From Agarophyton chilense (Eukaryota > Rhodophyta > Florideophyceae > Gracilariales > Gracilariaceae): a DNA stretch of 64,000 nt. Every line of letters begins with the position of its first letter. Position 1 is the stretch's first letter. A program made the translations under genes and the position numbers. The stretch is taken from NCBI GenBank assembly GCA_030374765.1, contig JARGXX010000099.1:1612001-1676000 (forward strand), in the 5' to 3' direction. Of this stretch, positions 10,177 to 20,508 are shown one piece after another. Below the pieces are notes generated by a model. It did no database searches and was not told the origin of the DNA. It saw nothing but the letters and a program-made list of their open reading frames with translations.

Positions 10177-11746
10177 TGTCGACAAGGAAAAATGCAGCGT
10201 TCGCAATGGTGTAAATGTGCAGTTTTCGCGTCGTTTGGTCTAGGGTCTAAACAGCTTTGAAACTGGCGTCGGGCGTTGGGGGCAGCGCGCAAGTAATCGA
10301 AACAGGACTATTTCTTACTCGTCTGGGATGGCGCTACGACGTTTCTTTAAGCTATGCCTCTTGTTCAAAATAGTACTACTTCATAGATACGCACTGATGA
10401 AAAATAAAATCAGTCCTTGAATCAGCGATTTCGAACATTGATTACCATGGTAGCAATTGCTTCCCTTCGAAGGGTATGTTAACCCTCTGTGGTTTTTACA
10501 ACCAGAAGCCCCCCCTCTCCCTTCCGCTCCTTCACATTTTTACGAACAAGATCAATTGTTCCTTTTCCCCTTAAATGTTCTGGGATTGAACAATCTCGCA
10601 ACCGCGCATCGACGTTTCAATTCATAACAACCCAGCGTTTGACAGTTCTGTGTCTCCCGGACCATGAGTCATGGTAATAATACGCAAGATAGCGTTCTTC
10701 GATGTACGTGGGTGGTTCTTTGCAAATCATTCATCTCAGAAACATGTTGGATCCGTACCAGTTTAAAAACTAGCGAATATATATGCATAATATGCAACTT
10801 ACGTTGCAGTATGTATGAGCATACAGCGAGTGGAGTTCAGAGGTTCTACGCATCAAAGAGAGCGCTGCAATGCAAGCTTTGTGTCCTGGGTGTTGCCAGC
10901 CGTAAAACAACTAGTATCAATAAAACCTTTGTTTCATAATACATACATAGGAAACACAGCATCTTCTTTCGACGGCTGTAAGGATCACCCGAGAAACGGC
11001 GATGGCAATAATTGTCAGTAACGAAACGCTCACGCAACTGGTAACATCTTTGAGTTCCTAGGCTTCTTATGTATGATAAAAGTGTAGATACTCTTTGACC
11101 GCAACAAGGTCATGGTTCTGCAGTTATTCCTATGCTTGGGAGAAAGCGTTTTATGTATTTTAAAACCCTTATCATACCTCAGGCAACATTCTAGAAATCA
11201 GCGTGGGCGTTCACACAAAAGAGAAAGGACATTCATTGTTCGTATATCGAGTGAGGCAATTTTGTTCATGTTGTTCTAGAACAGGGCTTGGTTTAAAGTA
11301 TGAAGACAGACCGAAACAGAAAAGTTGCGCCACATACGAAAAGGATAAGAACGAGAAACGAGTGAGGCAGCTCTGAACACGCAAAAGAATTCAACGAGGT
11401 TGTGCCATTTGTTGTGATATTTGGTACCGTTCTGTGTCTCGCTGGTCACAACCTAACGAAAGCTGTAAAAATCTTTTCCAGAATTGTCGAGTACATCATC
11501 GAGAGTTATTGAAACAACCAAAATTGGAAACGCAACGAAAGATTAGTTTTCTTGATAAAAGAAACACCTTCAGGACACTGCTGTGCTGTACTAAGAAGTA
11601 CAGCATTACATCCACAATAAAGAAGAAGAAGAAGTTGACATCAAACAAACTGGTAAAGATTGTCAAGTATTGGCCATGCGAAAAAAATGTGTCATTGAAG
11701 AAACAATAGCAGGAAAGAAACAGTCTTATTAGAGGGAGAGGGGAAA
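10177..11746. other. Intergenic region
   Basis: About 1.6 kb with no supported gene. Small frames at 10489, 10664, 10815 and 11434 look random. The stretch 11600-11700 is A-rich with an AAGAAG run. Confidence 0.4.
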
Positions 11747-11754
11747 TATATATA
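11747..11754 (+). promoter_or_regulatory. Candidate TATA box (TATATATA)
   Basis: TATATATA followed by GCGG lies 139 bp before an ATG at 11886, nearly the same spacing as the TATA box and ATG of the gene at 8359 (135 bp). This is the main reason to take the small frame downstream seriously. Confidence 0.4.
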
Positions 11755-11885
11755 GCGGAGATTGCAATAGCGACTTCCGTGATATGTGCACACAGTTTGC
11801 CACAGTTTGAGACAAGGCCACCGAATCGCGCTCAATTCGATACGGTACAGTCCAAGTGTAGTCTAAAGAAGTCGGGTTGAGTGGA

Positions 11886-12309
11886 ATGCGCACGTTCTTG
11901 ATAGTTTACGCAGGATGGTCAGACGCCACAGCAACGGACATCTGGGAAAGCTTGCCACCTGTGGAGAAGGCAAATGGTGGTGACGACGACATCACAACTC
12001 TTCTTCCTCCATCGATCGTTCAGAGCAAAGTAAGTGCTTCGGTGCTACAGCAATACCTAGAGGAGCCCGTAAATTTTGGTCCTCTTCCCTTCCGTTTCGT
12101 ATTGCTGAAGAACTGAGAGGTTCTTCTGGATAGATCCTGCAATTCCTTTCAAATTGGCGAAGAAACATGTTGAACGAAATTTAATGCTAATGTTGGGTCC
12201 GTAGCTATTCTACTACTAAACGTTACAGGTGTCGGTGTCACGGGAAACAAACGTACGACGATGGTTGTCAAAAATCTCTTCTACCAAGGAACGAAATGAC
12301 GCCAAATGA
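11886..12309 (+). CDS. Candidate small spliced gene, unrecognised product
   Basis: The ATG at 11886 opens a frame that reaches a strong 5' splice consensus (CAAA|GTAAGT, intron start 12030). A near-ideal branch point and acceptor (TACTAAAC then TTACAG) end at 12228. Removing 12030-12228 (199 bases, GT-AG) keeps the frame open from 12229 to TGA at 12307-12309, giving 74 residues that begin MRTFLIVYAGWSDATATDIW and end in a Lys/Arg-rich segment. Without splicing the frame stops at 12116 after 76 residues. The product matches no family I know. Support comes only from the TATA spacing and splice signals, so this is a hypothesis. Confidence 0.3.
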
Positions 12310-13690
12310 AATTGTTTGGAAAGAATTCACGGCGAAAACTATTGGAGGCAATCTCCGAACTGGTATGCCGGATCCATTCAGAATGAAAGGAGGTAAGGCG
12401 GAATGAGCAGAACATGATTGTACTGTAGCACACATGTATTACGATGTAGTTTTTCAGAGCAAGCGGAGAGCAGCAAGTCATTTGACGCTGTAGTACTTTT
12501 GAGTATGAACTGAACCACCGGTAAGTGTCTAGTCGATGGTTCCGCGAGCAATCATAATGATGATGACGGGATAGGTCTGAAGATGACCTTTGGCCCCAGT
12601 CCAGTTCGAGTAAATTCAACAGGGGCGTGTGTCTCAAAAACTGGCACACAGAAATTTAGAAAAAACCAAGGCTCGGGTTTTCGCATCACAAGATCCAACC
12701 TACAATTCTAGTACCGTGTTGCGTTTCATTCACGCTTGTGGGTTCCGGAGGAGGTCCGCTTGCTCGTTCATTTCGCTCTCGTTGTCGGGAGATGGACCAG
12801 AGACAGACACAGTACGCTGAACAGCATGTGGCGTTGCATTCTTTGTGCATGGATAAGATTTTTACGATTTGAGGCACAGTTAGTGGCCACACTCAACGCT
12901 TCCACGACTGAATATCTCGGAAACAACAAGCACATGTTCACTTGTATCAAACTTAACAAGAGATAATCCAACGCACCTTAAATTCTTCCTTAACACCGAT
13001 GTCGACTTTACAGATTGCTTGGTACAAATTGCCGCGAATGCCCGTACATACCCATAACAGCGCGCCCAAGGTTCTCGTTTTTGCGCCACGCGTCGACATT
13101 CTTTCCGTTTCTTCACACGTTTACTTCTCCGAACATCTTCTCTTGGATGCTGGTCCAAGGGGTCTACCCCTGTAGCGCCACGAAGACATGCAAACGCATT
13201 CAATGGGCTTGTTCCACGTTACACCTGCATTCATGACGTGCCTCCTTCGTGGACGTCATCAACATGGAGGGCTTCGCGTAAAGCCCGCAAGAGTTTTTCA
13301 GTAAATACTCGCATTCTCAAGAGCTTGAAGAGAAACGTTCGATTGCGCAAAAGATGATCCTGTGTTAAGGGACGCTCAAAGCGCGCCACGTCCAGCTCCG
13401 CTCAGCATGCAACAGCGATGGATGTTGGTATGCAACGTCTATCTGATTCTGCAATGCGATTGGTCGCCTACCAAACGTGCTACATTTCCATTGGCTCTCT
13501 CATATCTCACAGTCTTTCTGGCGCACAAGGTCTCCCAACTTTGCACATGCGCATTGCGTGCGCGCTTCAAAAGCAACGAGAACACGCAGTGCTCCCTCCC
13601 TCCCTCCCTCCCTTCAGTACAATAGCGGCGCATCGCTTTCAAAGCTCTCAACGCCACCACAACTCTACCACTTCCCCTATCTTCCACGTG
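12310..13690. other. Intergenic region before the FNR-like/J-domain gene
   Basis: No supported gene. The frame of the next gene is open upstream to an ATG at 13418, but that extension lacks targeting features and the ATG at 13691 is preferred. CTCCCTCCCTCCC repeats occur near 13590. Confidence 0.4.
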
Positions 13691-15538
13691 ATGTCCGCCG
13701 CCTTTCTCGCGCTCAATCCGCTGCCGCGCTTCACCTCGCCTTCGATATTTCCTCGACATGCTTCGAAGGTCACTGTGCAGCGCGTGTTCCAGCCCCGTAT
13801 GAGCTTTTCTTTGGAGCCCATACAGCAGTTATGGCGTTTTTGGTTTTCTCAGATGGGCTCTGAAAACAATTCTACGACGTACCAGGCTAGCAACAACTTC
13901 GCAAAAGAAAATTTACCGTATCATCAAGCCTCAGTCCTTAACATTCAGCCAATTACCGCTGCCCAAGATCTTGTGCAACTCACAGTTGACGTTTCTGAAG
14001 CGCGTCTCAACGAATCATACTCTAGCCCCGGCCAATTTGTGCGTCTTGCATTATTAGGCACCAAACGTTCTGTCTTGGTTGCCATTGCCTCCCCACCGGA
14101 TCCCGATTCCACCCAGTTTAGCTTCATTCTGTCTCCCAGTGCCCACGGAGACCTACTGAAACGCATGAAGAAAGGGGGAATCATATCCATATCCGACGTT
14201 ATGGGCACGGGTCTCTCTGTCAACCTGCCCCGTGGTACCAACCTTCATGTGCTCGTTGACTCGCCCCAGGGGTTTGCCGCGATTAGTGCTTTGCTCGAAT
14301 GGGCTCCTTTTCGTGCATCAACTGGAGAAGGTTGTAACCGCACCAGCCAAATTAACGTATACGCTGCAATTCCCACGCAGAATAGCATGCCGTACGCACG
14401 CAAGCTGTCGAGATGGACCGCATATGGTGTGTCAGTGTTCCCTGTCGTATCCGTAGATCTTGTCGATTTCGTTGCTAATACAGTTTTGGGGTCACAGCAT
14501 ACCTTGGCAAACGATCAGGCGTTGGTATGCGTTGCAGAGGATGAGACGTATAATTCACTTCAGCGTTCTCTTCTACTATTTGGCTTTCGCAAATCGCTCA
14601 TTCAGAAGTGGATAGCCCGAGATATGTCGCGATATGTTTATCAGCCGCCACATTCGACAGAGCCTGACCCTATATCAGAGGATATGTACAAGGATTTTAT
14701 GCGCGCGCAGTTTGAGCGACAAGTCTGGCAGAGTTGGGTGGGTGTCCGAGAGGATATGCGTCGTGATTTTGAACAAAAGTGGTCTACTCGGCGCAAAATG
14801 AACATAGACGAGGCCGCGAGCCAAAAAGAAAAGGCTAATGATTGGGCTTCTTGGTCGGCGAAGAATCGCGACCAGTGGAAACAAGTGCAATGGGATAATG
14901 TATCATGGAAGTATTACTGGAAGTCGTGGGATGAAAAGAGGAGCCAATGGCAGGGTGAGAGCAAGTGGGCGAATGGGAATCAAAAGGCTTGGAATCAATC
15001 GAAGTCACAGGAATATTGGGACTGGGTTGGGACTGGCACCGGCTCGGGGAACAAAGCCAGTGGCGACTCATCTACCTACTCCCAGAGTTACTCGGGAAGC
15101 AGTTGGAGCAGATCCAACGGGTGGGATGAAAACAAAGGAGGATCTCAGCGTGGTTATCGCTACGAACAACATGACTCTAAACAGAAGGCGGGGAATAGAT
15201 CAAGTTACTGGGGCAACAATGCAGGGAGTAGTTGGAGCGGGTGGAATTATGACGGATCTCATCGCAAGTCTTACTCTTCAAGCAATCGCGGATACGGTTC
15301 GCCGAGACAAGGAGCCGATATCGATTTCTACAACATCCTTGGAATCAATTCAAGCGCTTCCAGGGGTGAGATCAAGAAGGCATACAGACAGAAAGCGATG
15401 GAACATCATCCGGATCGAAACCCTGGCAACGTTGAAGAGGCACATGTGAAAATGAAACAGATTGTAGTGGCGTGGACTGTGCTACGGGATGATCAGAAAC
15501 GGCAACGCTATGATCGCTTTGGATCAGGCGGAATTTGA
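13691..15538 (+). CDS. Ferredoxin-reductase-like domain fused to a C-terminal J domain, plastid-targeted
   Basis: A 615-residue protein with three parts. Residues 1-40 are Ser/Arg/Phe-rich, like a plastid transit peptide. Residues about 84-310 read as a flavin/NAD(P)-binding oxidoreductase fold of the FNR type: PGQFVRL, then VAIASPPDPD where FNR has its FAD loop (plant plastid FNR-like proteins of the At1g15140 type have a similar AIASPP), and a C-terminal CVAEDETYNSLQRSLLLFGF segment. Residues about 317-540 are Trp, Ser, Lys and Gly-rich with recurring WxxW spacings. Residues 543-613 are a J domain (FYNILGINSSASRGEIKKAY) with HPD at 573-575, so it should stimulate an Hsp70 ATPase. The start at 13691 is chosen for the leader; an in-frame ATG at 13418 is the alternative. 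Linking a redox domain to an Hsp70 co-chaperone suggests redox-tuned chaperone recruitment, which is inference. Confidence 0.82.
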   Translation: MSAAFLALNPLPRFTSPSIFPRHASKVTVQRVFQPRMSFSLEPIQQLWRFWFSQMGSENNSTTYQASNNFAKENLPYHQASVLNIQPITAAQDLVQLTVDVSEARLNESYSSPGQFVRLALLGTKRSVLVAIASPPDPDSTQFSFILSPSAHGDLLKRMKKGGIISISDVMGTGLSVNLPRGTNLHVLVDSPQGFAAISALLEWAPFRASTGEGCNRTSQINVYAAIPTQNSMPYARKLSRWTAYGVSVFPVVSVDLVDFVANTVLGSQHTLANDQALVCVAEDETYNSLQRSLLLFGFRKSLIQKWIARDMSRYVYQPPHSTEPDPISEDMYKDFMRAQFERQVWQSWVGVREDMRRDFEQKWSTRRKMNIDEAASQKEKANDWASWSAKNRDQWKQVQWDNVSWKYYWKSWDEKRSQWQGESKWANGNQKAWNQSKSQEYWDWVGTGTGSGNKASGDSSTYSQSYSGSSWSRSNGWDENKGGSQRGYRYEQHDSKQKAGNRSSYWGNNAGSSWSGWNYDGSHRKSYSSSNRGYGSPRQGADIDFYNILGINSSASRGEIKKAYRQKAMEHHPDRNPGNVEEAHVKMKQIVVAWTVLRDDQKRQRYDRFGSGGI

Positions 15539-16222
15539 TGCGAGAGGAAGGGTGAGGGATGTAACATAATATTTTGTTCTGCGTCTGTTCGTTATAGAGA
15601 GGAAGTGGCGACTATGTATTTCGTTGTATTTGATACTTCTGTGCAGATATGTAAAGAATTGAAATTCCAAGTTGGGTAAACGATATTTGGGTCTTCAGTT
15701 GGGGAAATAAATCATCGCTAGCTAGGCCCAGACATGTTCTCCAGAGAAAACCTTGTTCAACGCCGAAGACCGAGTGATTGTTCGATGGATTTTTACATCA
15801 ACGGGGAACATATTCTTCAGCGCTGGGGAAGAAAAGCCTGCTGTCTTCCGAGTTTGGAGCAAGACCAACGTTTTCTTGGTAAATACATATCCAGAGGCAG
15901 TCGGCCCTTCGGACCTGAGATGACAATCGAATTCGCTTCACACACGTAGCCCCACGTGACATCGACGCAGTGATTGGCTCAGGCACTGACGGCACACTGT
16001 AGGCGACCAATCGTTTGGTTGGCCGCACGGAAATTTGCCACGGAAAAAACGCATAAAGCTACCGGTATCGCTGTTTCGATCCCATCAACAAACCCCTCGG
16101 ACAGCAGTCTCACCTCTTCCCGCAGTCCACGTCGCTCACCCCCAAGGTTCAACTGCTGCTTCTCCACTGCTGCTCATGTAACCGAACGGAACAGTATTGC
16201 TACAGCCCTTCTTCGCGACAGT
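15539..16222. other. Intergenic region
   Basis: About 680 bp. It holds the 3' flank of the J-domain gene (AATAAA near 15705) and the 5' flank of the transporter. A frame continuous with the transporter extends to 15974 but opens with TTG and contains no other Met before 16223. Confidence 0.4.
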
Positions 16223-17533
16223 ATGGCGGGCGGTGCGTTGCGCATCTTTCTCTCAGCCGCTATCTTTGTGCTCACCGGAGTGGTAATGACCATCTCCATT
16301 CAAGGCGTCCTTTACTCTGGCGGAGGTGATCGTGCCACTTTTCTACTGGCCATTCCGAATTATCTGGGTATCACGGCTGTTTATTTCTTAGGTGCGCGCT
16401 GCTTTCGTCTTCTGGACTCTCTAGGCGTGTGGTGCGGTGGCGGAAATGATGCGAACCGTGTGCATGTTTCCCTCTATGACAAGAAGCTCCAACCCAAATT
16501 GGGTTTATTTGAGACTCTATTTCATCGTGACCGTCGAAAGTTGTTCGTTTTGGCCTTCAACGAGACTGGCGGTTTTCTTACTGGACTCACCGGTTTATCC
16601 ATCGCTGGCTCTGGCTTGTACCAAGTTGTCTTTTCGGGAGGTACAGTGTTCACTGCGCTACTCACAACGTTCTTTCTCAAGAAACGTCTGACAGTTTCAC
16701 AATGGCTCTTTGTGGCTGTTATCACCGCTGGGCTCATGATTACTGCCGAACAAGTGACTCATTCTGCCTCTGAGGCAGGTGCTGCAAGCCTCGTGAGCGG
16801 TCTGTCTTTCGTGTTGGTTTCATGTCTCTTTTATTCTACGAACTATGTAATCGCCGAACACGTTCTTGATGACCTTGCGAATGATCACGATCAAGAATCT
16901 GATACTCTTCCCCCTCCATCTGGGCTCGACTTGTCTCTGTATACAGGCGGTTCCTGTTTGTTTATATTTGGGGCGTACGTCCTGACCTATACCGTACCAA
17001 ACTGGAAGCAACTTGTCGTGCACTCAATTGAACAGCACCATGGAAATAGGACGATTATTGTTGAAGAGTATATCTATCTAACTGTTGCCTCTTTCTTTCA
17101 TGCAATCACACATTATGATGTTGTCGCGTCGGTGGGTGCTGTTCCGATCGGTGTACTCAATGCAATTCGAGCGGTGAGCGTTTTCGGTGTTAGCTCGTTG
17201 TTTTTCTGTTCAAATCAGGCCTCCCAATGTTACAATTCGCGAAAAGGTATTTCAACCGCTGTCGTAATTCTCGGTGCCATCGGGTATTCGGCGGCATCTG
17301 CTGCAGCAAATGCTGCCAAGGGATACACAAAGCTCTCGCAGGTGGACGCAGTTGCAACGCGGACGGCCAGAAAGCTAAAAAGAGCAATGAGTCAATCCGT
17401 TGATCTATCAAAAAGCTTATCGTTATCACTACTGCAAGGGTTTGAGGTATCTGCAGACAAGAGCTTTACGCTTGGCAGCGCAACGGGCTCTTCCAGAAAG
17501 CGAAAAGATTCCATACAGGGCACGGACGGATGA
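16223..17533 (+). CDS. SLC35-like (drug/metabolite superfamily) membrane transporter
   Basis: A 436-residue polytopic membrane protein with about nine or ten hydrophobic segments. The segment at residues 130-173 (SGLYQVVFSGGTVFTALLTT, then a FLKKRL loop, then a helix ending ITAGLMI) is the signature end of the first EamA-like half in SLC35F-type carriers. The second half begins near residue 187 after a loop. Residues 215-235 are an acidic loop, and the C-terminal 60 residues are a basic Ser-rich cytosolic tail. Such proteins move nucleotide sugars, thiamine or other small metabolites across Golgi, vacuolar or plastid membranes; the substrate cannot be read here. The ATG at 16223 (MAGGALRIFL) lies just before the first membrane helix. 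Confidence 0.75.
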   Translation: MAGGALRIFLSAAIFVLTGVVMTISIQGVLYSGGGDRATFLLAIPNYLGITAVYFLGARCFRLLDSLGVWCGGGNDANRVHVSLYDKKLQPKLGLFETLFHRDRRKLFVLAFNETGGFLTGLTGLSIAGSGLYQVVFSGGTVFTALLTTFFLKKRLTVSQWLFVAVITAGLMITAEQVTHSASEAGAASLVSGLSFVLVSCLFYSTNYVIAEHVLDDLANDHDQESDTLPPPSGLDLSLYTGGSCLFIFGAYVLTYTVPNWKQLVVHSIEQHHGNRTIIVEEYIYLTVASFFHAITHYDVVASVGAVPIGVLNAIRAVSVFGVSSLFFCSNQASQCYNSRKGISTAVVILGAIGYSAASAAANAAKGYTKLSQVDAVATRTARKLKRAMSQSVDLSKSLSLSLLQGFEVSADKSFTLGSATGSSRKRKDSIQGTDG

Positions 17534-17849
17534 CCAACTTCTGCCCGTGCCGGAGTCCCGGATTTTATATAGTTGTAATTGTATTATAGGCAGATATTGA
17601 CGTGAGGGGATCATGTGGATCGAAGAGGCCAAGTCCACCCCGCCATGCTGTGGCATTCCTGATGTGAGCATAGAATGCCTTCACCTGACTCTCTCTCCTA
17701 CGCTTACTTCCCGTATCTGACATTAACAACAGCCGTGGTTCATGCAAGTAAATTGGTCACAGAAAACTGCTCATAGTACGACGATTTGTCTGCATCGCGG
17801 TTCCGCTTTTTTAGACAATCGAGTATTCCGCTCTTCGACCAAAATGATC
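17534..17849. other. Convergent intergenic region
   Basis: 316 bp between the 3' ends of the transporter and secE. Nothing beyond shared 3' flanks is seen. Confidence 0.4.
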
Positions 17850-18407
17850 TCATATATTACCATCAAAAACAGCATGCGATATACGGTAGAAAAACCCGTC
17901 TATAAAGTACAGGGCAACGACTGCTCCAACAATTGTAACAACGATCAATGCAGTTAGTCGAATAACTCTGGAAGCTGAGGGCCATTCAACAAGCTTAAGT
18001 TCATCAACTAGCCCCCGAAAAAACCCGACCAGAGAGCTTTCATCTTTCTGAGAAAGGCCGACTCCCATCGTAGAAATCTTTGACAGATCTATTTCTTCGT
18101 TGACACTATTCCCCTTTGTGTTACCTTTGGTAGAACTCGGGTTCGGTTCTGAATTGTATATTCCAGTCAGGGTTGACAATGTTGGTAACGGTAGCTCATT
18201 TGGAACCAACTTTTCTAACTGGGACTCGCCATCAGGTTGCTCGATGTTTGACTCTTGTTTTTGGAACTTGGCAAGCATAGCAGGCGAATCATATCGCCTC
18301 TTTGGGCGCTTTGTGGCAGGACGCCGTCTACAAGCGCTACTGGAGGTGAAAGATGAGGTTGAAAACAGTGCAGCCGGGGTGGAAACGAATGTGATTGAAG
18401 CTGGCAT
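17850..18407 (-). CDS. secE: Preprotein translocase SecE, plastid-targeted
   Basis: A 185-residue protein. The N-terminal 40 residues are rich in Ser, Thr, Ala and Arg without acidic residues, as in plastid transit peptides. A variable hydrophilic region follows. The C-terminal part is the SecE domain: amphipathic FFRGLVDELKLVEWPS (residues 129-144, with the conserved Glu-Trp-Pro near the membrane) and one transmembrane helix (about 148-172). SecE clamps the SecY channel that inserts and exports proteins at the thylakoid membrane. The gene is divergent from the GTPase gene (466 bp between starts). Confidence 0.88.
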   Translation of the reverse strand: MPASITFVSTPAALFSTSSFTSSSACRRRPATKRPKRRYDSPAMLAKFQKQESNIEQPDGESQLEKLVPNELPLPTLSTLTGIYNSEPNPSSTKGNTKGNSVNEEIDLSKISTMGVGLSQKDESSLVGFFRGLVDELKLVEWPSASRVIRLTALIVVTIVGAVVALYFIDGFFYRISHAVFDGNI

Positions 18408-18873
18408 GTTTGAAACAGTTGTGTTCTTGTCAAGGTCAGCTTAAGAGTTTCCTCCACGCAAGGCAATGTTCATGTGGAGACCTTGCCTTTAAGACCAGAG
18501 TTTGCGCTGGGCGTGGGAGATACGAACAGCTGGCGTATCGCTATTGGTCTCTAGAAATGAGTTGCCATCGTTGGGGGACCGTTCGGGTCGGAAATTCTGT
18601 TCCATGGGCCCGTTTCATCAACGGACAACCCTACGCCGCCCTGTGAAAACAACTGGAGCTCAACAAAAACTAGTGTATTTTCGAGCGGAGATCCCCGCTG
18701 CATGATCCGTATGGTTTTTGTTAACTCCGACAGATCATTCCGTAGATCGCAATCCTGAGGGCCATCCTTCTCCGCTTTTCGGAAGTGCTTCTCTTCCTTT
18801 TCTTCCTACAAATCGGAAGGATCGCCCTTTAACAGCCTTCGAAGACGAAGATCTTCCTCTTACACTGCTAAGG
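18408..18873. promoter_or_regulatory. Divergent promoter region between secE and the GTPase gene
   Basis: 466 bp separate the two start codons, so both promoters must lie here. On the + strand an ATG at 18711 opens a short upstream frame of 15 codons out of frame with the GTPase start at 18874, which could dampen GTPase translation if transcribed. No TATA box is clear. Confidence 0.45.
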
Positions 18874-20508
18874 ATGGCTCCGGTTCATGTTATTAACGCC
18901 GAAGGCAAGGCAGCTTTGTCCGCAAGCACGTGGTTCCCTGAGTATGATGAAATAGGTCCTGAGGCGCTTTTCATTGTGTCTATTTTGGGCGGACAAGCCT
19001 CTGGTAAGTCAACGTTACTCAACAAGCTGTTCGGCACTTCGTTCGTCGTTGGGCCACGTGCGGCGGTTGCGACGGCGACAACAAAGGGCGTTTTTGCCGA
19101 CAAGGCCGAAGACCGAGCTACGCTTGTTGCTATAGATGTTGAAGGTTCTGATTCACGCGAACGAGGCCGGGACGGTCGAGCATTTCAAGCTCGTTGTGCT
19201 GCGTTTGTTACCTGCATCTCGGATGTTCTACTATTGAACCTATGGTATCACGACGTCGGTCGATTCGATGCAGCTGGTTATGCGTTACTCAAGGCAGTGT
19301 TCGCTGAAGCCGCAAAGAATGCTGGCCAGGATGCCTTGAGAACCGCCCTCGTTTTCGTTGTGAGAGATGTGGACGATGACGTCAATATGGATGAACTTAC
19401 GCAGTTGCTCAAAGGTGACGCAAAGGATATTTTCAGTGATGTTGCGAATGATGAGGAAATAGAAACTCTATTCGATGTATCTGTCGTCGGTTTGCCGCAC
19501 ATGAGACATAGAGAACAAGATTTTAACAGCGCCTGTGAGAAATTGGCCAAGAGAATCATGGACGACTCAACAGAGGAAAGTTTAGCACTAACTGAGTTCT
19601 CCAAAGCTATTCCAGCAGATGGGATCGGAACTTTCACTTCCAAGTTGTGGGATGAGCGGGCGACTAGTAAGTCCATCACGGTTGGTAATGGAGATGAAGC
19701 AGTTGAAGGTAGCGATGCCATGTTGAAGAATGCATTCAGGTGCAATGAGGCCTTTTCGCAAGCGTTATTGGATGCATCTACAAACTTGGAAGATTTCCAA
19801 TCTTCAACATTGGAAGAAGGGGAAAAGATTGAGGGCTTTGGCTCAAAGTCGGTAAAGATAATGAATGACGCATTGGCTTCGTATGATGCAGCAACGGAGG
19901 ATATTGCGGATGACAGTATTCAGATCCGAAAGCGACGTGAGCTGGAATCGATCATTGACACTTCACAGCACGCAATCTTTATGAAACAACTCCAAGTTCT
20001 TCGAGAAAATGCCCTGGCGCACTTTAAGTCAGCGACAGCATCGGATGAGATGCCTTCTGACTTTGCATTCTACACTGCCGATTCACTGTTCCAGCGGGAG
20101 GCCGAAGAGTCGAAGCGACCAGGATCAAGCTGGAGTGCGAATCAGGAGCGTCAGGATCTGCAAAATATGATGCAGGAGATTTCGACGCAACGCAAGCGAC
20201 TTCTGACCTCGCAGGTGACGGCGGCCCAGCAACAGGCACATGCTATGCAGTACTTGCAAATGCAACAGAGTCAGATCAACCAGATCCAGTCCCAAGCGTA
20301 TGGTGGCAGTGCTGGACAGTGGAATGTGGGGGCGGCATACAGGCCGCCGGATACGAACATCAACGCCAGTCTGAGTTACCAGCAGGGTCGCACCAACATC
20401 CAAATTTCGATGGTGCCAGACGAGTCGGCATCTTTGCTTGGTCCGAATGGCTTCACAGCTGGCGTGGGACCTGGCAACCTCGGACTCTCGTTCAATATAG
20501 GCTTGTAG
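18874..20508 (+). CDS. RHD3/Sey1/atlastin-like dynamin-family GTPase lacking the membrane hairpin
   Basis: A 544-residue protein whose first 240 residues are a GBP/RHD3-type GTPase domain. P-loop GGQASGKST is at residues 39-47, the switch Thr lies in TATTKGVFAD, the DVEG Walker B is at 88-91 followed by SDSRERGRDGRAF, and the guanine-specificity Arg-Asp is at 164-165. This order and the RD motif are typical of atlastin, Sey1p and RHD3, which fuse ER tubules. A helical middle region follows. Those relatives end in a two-helix membrane hairpin, but here the C-terminus is Gln-rich and then Gly/Asn-rich (ending GNLGLSFNIGL) with no hydrophobic pair. It may be a soluble GBP-like GTPase or be held by partners. 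The frame is open upstream but begins with TTG at 18718; ATG 18874 (MAPVHVINAEGKA) fits the family's start. Confidence 0.82.
   Translation: MAPVHVINAEGKAALSASTWFPEYDEIGPEALFIVSILGGQASGKSTLLNKLFGTSFVVGPRAAVATATTKGVFADKAEDRATLVAIDVEGSDSRERGRDGRAFQARCAAFVTCISDVLLLNLWYHDVGRFDAAGYALLKAVFAEAAKNAGQDALRTALVFVVRDVDDDVNMDELTQLLKGDAKDIFSDVANDEEIETLFDVSVVGLPHMRHREQDFNSACEKLAKRIMDDSTEESLALTEFSKAIPADGIGTFTSKLWDERATSKSITVGNGDEAVEGSDAMLKNAFRCNEAFSQALLDASTNLEDFQSSTLEEGEKIEGFGSKSVKIMNDALASYDAATEDIADDSIQIRKRRELESIIDTSQHAIFMKQLQVLRENALAHFKSATASDEMPSDFAFYTADSLFQREAEESKRPGSSWSANQERQDLQNMMQEISTQRKRLLTSQVTAAQQQAHAMQYLQMQQSQINQIQSQAYGGSAGQWNVGAAYRPPDTNINASLSYQQGRTNIQISMVPDESASLLGPNGFTAGVGPGNLGLSFNIGL

Noticed and set aside
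15974-16222. N-terminal extension of the transporter
   Set aside because: It begins with TTG and has no Met before 16223.
18718-18873. N-terminal extension of the GTPase
   Set aside because: It begins with TTG; ATG 18874 matches the family's start position.
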